Shown here in pieces: positions 33,054 to 34,619 of a DNA stretch of 34,619 bases (position 1 is its first letter; the number at the start of each line of letters is the position of its first letter). The position numbers were made by a program, and so were the translations under genes. The notes below the pieces were generated by a model that was not told where the DNA came from, searched no databases, and worked only from the letters and a program-made list of their open reading frames with translations. The DNA is from an uncultured beta proteobacterium (GTDB lineage Bacteria > Pseudomonadota > Gammaproteobacteria > Burkholderiales > Burkholderiaceae): positions 1 through 34,619 of the forward strand of contig CAILUH010000245.1 of the NCBI GenBank assembly GCA_903837335.1. The letters are read 5' to 3'.

Positions 33054-33068
33054 AAGTTAGCCTAACTT
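33054..33068. repeat. 15-bp palindrome AAGTTAG-C-CTAACTT just downstream of the tlpA stop
   Basis: Perfect 7-bp arms around a single C, starting 4 nt after TAA (33048-33050). No T-tract follows. Confidence 0.6.
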
Positions 33069-33170
33069 AGTCATTAATAAGCAATCAATTTATATCCGGA
33101 AATGGTTCCTCAGCCTGAGATAAGCGGGGTTTTTATTTGGAACTTTACAATTTTTACGTGCTCAAACGGG

Positions 33171-33176
33171 TATACT
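33171..33176 (+). promoter_or_regulatory. Putative -10 element (TATACT) for aroQ-accB-accC
   Basis: CGGGTATACTTTAACG in the largest intergenic gap of the window. No well-spaced consensus -35. Confidence 0.4.
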
Positions 33177-33240
33177 TTAACGACGGTAAAACTGGCTTTC
33201 CTGCCTTTTTATCTTTAATTGCACTTAAAAGTTGTTATTT

Positions 33241-33699
33241 ATGCCGAAAAAACCATTAATTCTCGTTATTCAGGGTCCTAACCTCAATTTACTGGGCACC
33301 CGCGAGCCTGGTATTTATGGCGCAAAAACCTTGCCAGAGATTCATGCTGAGCTGAATTTAATTGCTCAGGCGGCTGGCATTGAGTTGCAAACCTATCAAA
33401 GTAATCATGAAGGTGAGCTAATTGATTGCATTCAAAAAGCCAAGGTCGATGGTGTCGACTTTATTTTGATTAATCCGGGCGGCTTCACCCATACTAGTGT
33501 TGCGTTGCGGGATGCCTTGGCTGGCGTGGCGATCCCCTTTATTGAAGTGCATTTGTCGAATATTCATCAACGTGAAGCCTTCCGCAAGCATTCTTATTTA
33601 TCGGATCTCGCAACCGGCGTTATCTGTGGACTGGGCCCCCTTGGCTATGAATTGGCCCTGAAGGCAGCCCAGCAGCAACTGCAGGCACCTACGCAATAA
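33241..33699 (+). CDS. aroQ: 3-dehydroquinate dehydratase, type II
   Basis: [72 protein letters not shown] at 33241 preferred over TTG at 33232. Confidence 0.97.
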   Translation: MPKKPLILVIQGPNLNLLGTREPGIYGAKTLPEIHAELNLIAQAAGIELQTYQSNHEGELIDCIQKAKVDGVDFILINPGGFTHTSVALRDALAGVAIPFIEVHLSNIHQREAFRKHSYLSDLATGVICGLGPLGYELALKAAQQQLQAPTQ

Positions 33700-33798
33700 G
33701 TTGCTCGACTCATTGCAACCCGATATGCCCCTTAAAAAACTATCATCCCGCGCAGTCGTTCAATCTCCCTACAGCTTCGTTCAGTAAGCAGAAAGTAA

Positions 33799-34296
33799 AT
33801 GGCTATGGACTTACGAAAACTCAAAACCCTAATCGATCTCGTTGCCGATTCAGGTATTTCCGAGCTCGAAGTAAATGAAGGTGAAGACCGGGTGCGCATT
33901 GTGAATACCCGCGATGCCCATGCATCTGGCGCGCACAATCTGAGTCATGCCGCCAGCAACTTCAATTTACATGCGCCCGCAGTAAATCCCAACCCGCTTG
34001 CGAGCGCGGCTGCCGATGTAAATCAGGGTAAAGCGCTCGAAGAAGATCAGCCTGTGGCTGAAGGCGTCATTGCCCGCTCACCGATGGTGGGCACTTTTTA
34101 CCGCGCACCAAATCCAGAATCGCCTAATTTTGTGCAAGTCGGCGATGCCGTTACTGTTGGTCAGACCCTCTGCATTATTGAGGCGATGAAGTTGTTAAAT
34201 GAGATTGAAGCCGAGACTGCTGGTGTCATCAAGCAAATTTTGTGCGAAAACGGCCAAGGGGTTGAGTATGACCAACCCCTCTTTGTAATTGTCTAA
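33799..34296 (+). CDS. accB: Acetyl-CoA carboxylase biotin carboxyl carrier protein
   Basis: [32 protein letters not shown], Ala/Asn/Pro-rich linker, biotinyl motif [16 protein letters not shown]. Confidence 0.97.
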   Translation: MAMDLRKLKTLIDLVADSGISELEVNEGEDRVRIVNTRDAHASGAHNLSHAASNFNLHAPAVNPNPLASAAADVNQGKALEEDQPVAEGVIARSPMVGTFYRAPNPESPNFVQVGDAVTVGQTLCIIEAMKLLNEIEAETAGVIKQILCENGQGVEYDQPLFVIV

Positions 34297-34316
34297 TTTA
34301 CTTTTCCAAAACGCAT

Positions 34317-34619
34317 ATGTTTGACAAAATTTTGATTGCCAATCGAGGTGAGATTGCGCTACGCATTCAACGCGCCTGTCGCGAACTGGGCATTAAAACG
34401 GTAGTGGTCTACTCGGTTGCAGATAAAGAAGCGAAGTACGTCAAGCTAGCTGATGAAGCGGTATGCATAGGGCCTGCGCCTTCGCCTTTAAGTTACCTGA
34501 ATATGCCGGCCATTATTTCTGCAGCTGAAGTAACTGATGCTGAAGCAATCCATCCTGGCTATGGCTTTCTTTCTGAAAATGCCGACTTCGCCGAGCGGGT
34601 TGAAAAATCAGGCTTTGCA
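34317..34619 (+). CDS. accC: Biotin carboxylase subunit (N-terminal fragment, runs off right edge)
   Basis: [96 protein letters not shown]. Confidence 0.97.
   Translation, partial: MFDKILIANRGEIALRIQRACRELGIKTVVVYSVADKEAKYVKLADEAVCIGPAPSPLSYLNMPAIISAAEVTDAEAIHPGYGFLSENADFAERVEKSGFA

Overview
The window looks like a compact housekeeping stretch of a betaproteobacterial chromosome. It is probably Burkholderiales and Polynucleobacter-like, an inference from protein similarity and gene order that was not searched. About 34 protein-coding genes fill nearly all of the sequence. I recognise, in order: ydcF/elyC-like, phr (photolyase), apaH, hemL, a rubredoxin the ORF track missed (54 aa, TTG start), a THUMP-domain rRNA methyltransferase, hemJ, proA, holA, lptE, leuS, dapB, bamE, fur, gap, tkt, rsmE, a barstar-family protein, maeB, thiL, pgpA, pncC/cinA-C, corA, pyrF, mtgA, aroE, a TonB-C-domain protein, an RNase II/R-family protein, a fabG-like SDR, mpl, a TlpA-like thioredoxin, aroQ, accB and the start of accC. 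I saw no rRNA, tRNA, CRISPR, IS element, prophage, integrase or toxin/defence island, so an accessory 'exciting system' is not evident. Two signals deserve a second look. (1) Several operon-leading genes (ydcF, phr, apaH, thiL, mpl, rsmE, perhaps aroE) have a TAnnnT -10-like hexamer only about 6-7 nt before the start codon and mostly no clear Shine-Dalgarno, which suggests leaderless transcription. In the ydcF/phr intergenic region this appears as a mirror pair, CTAAGATA-N6-ATG on both strands. (2) An apparently orphan barstar (ribonuclease-inhibitor) homologue with a long N-terminal extension lies between maeB and rsmE, with no barnase partner in the window.
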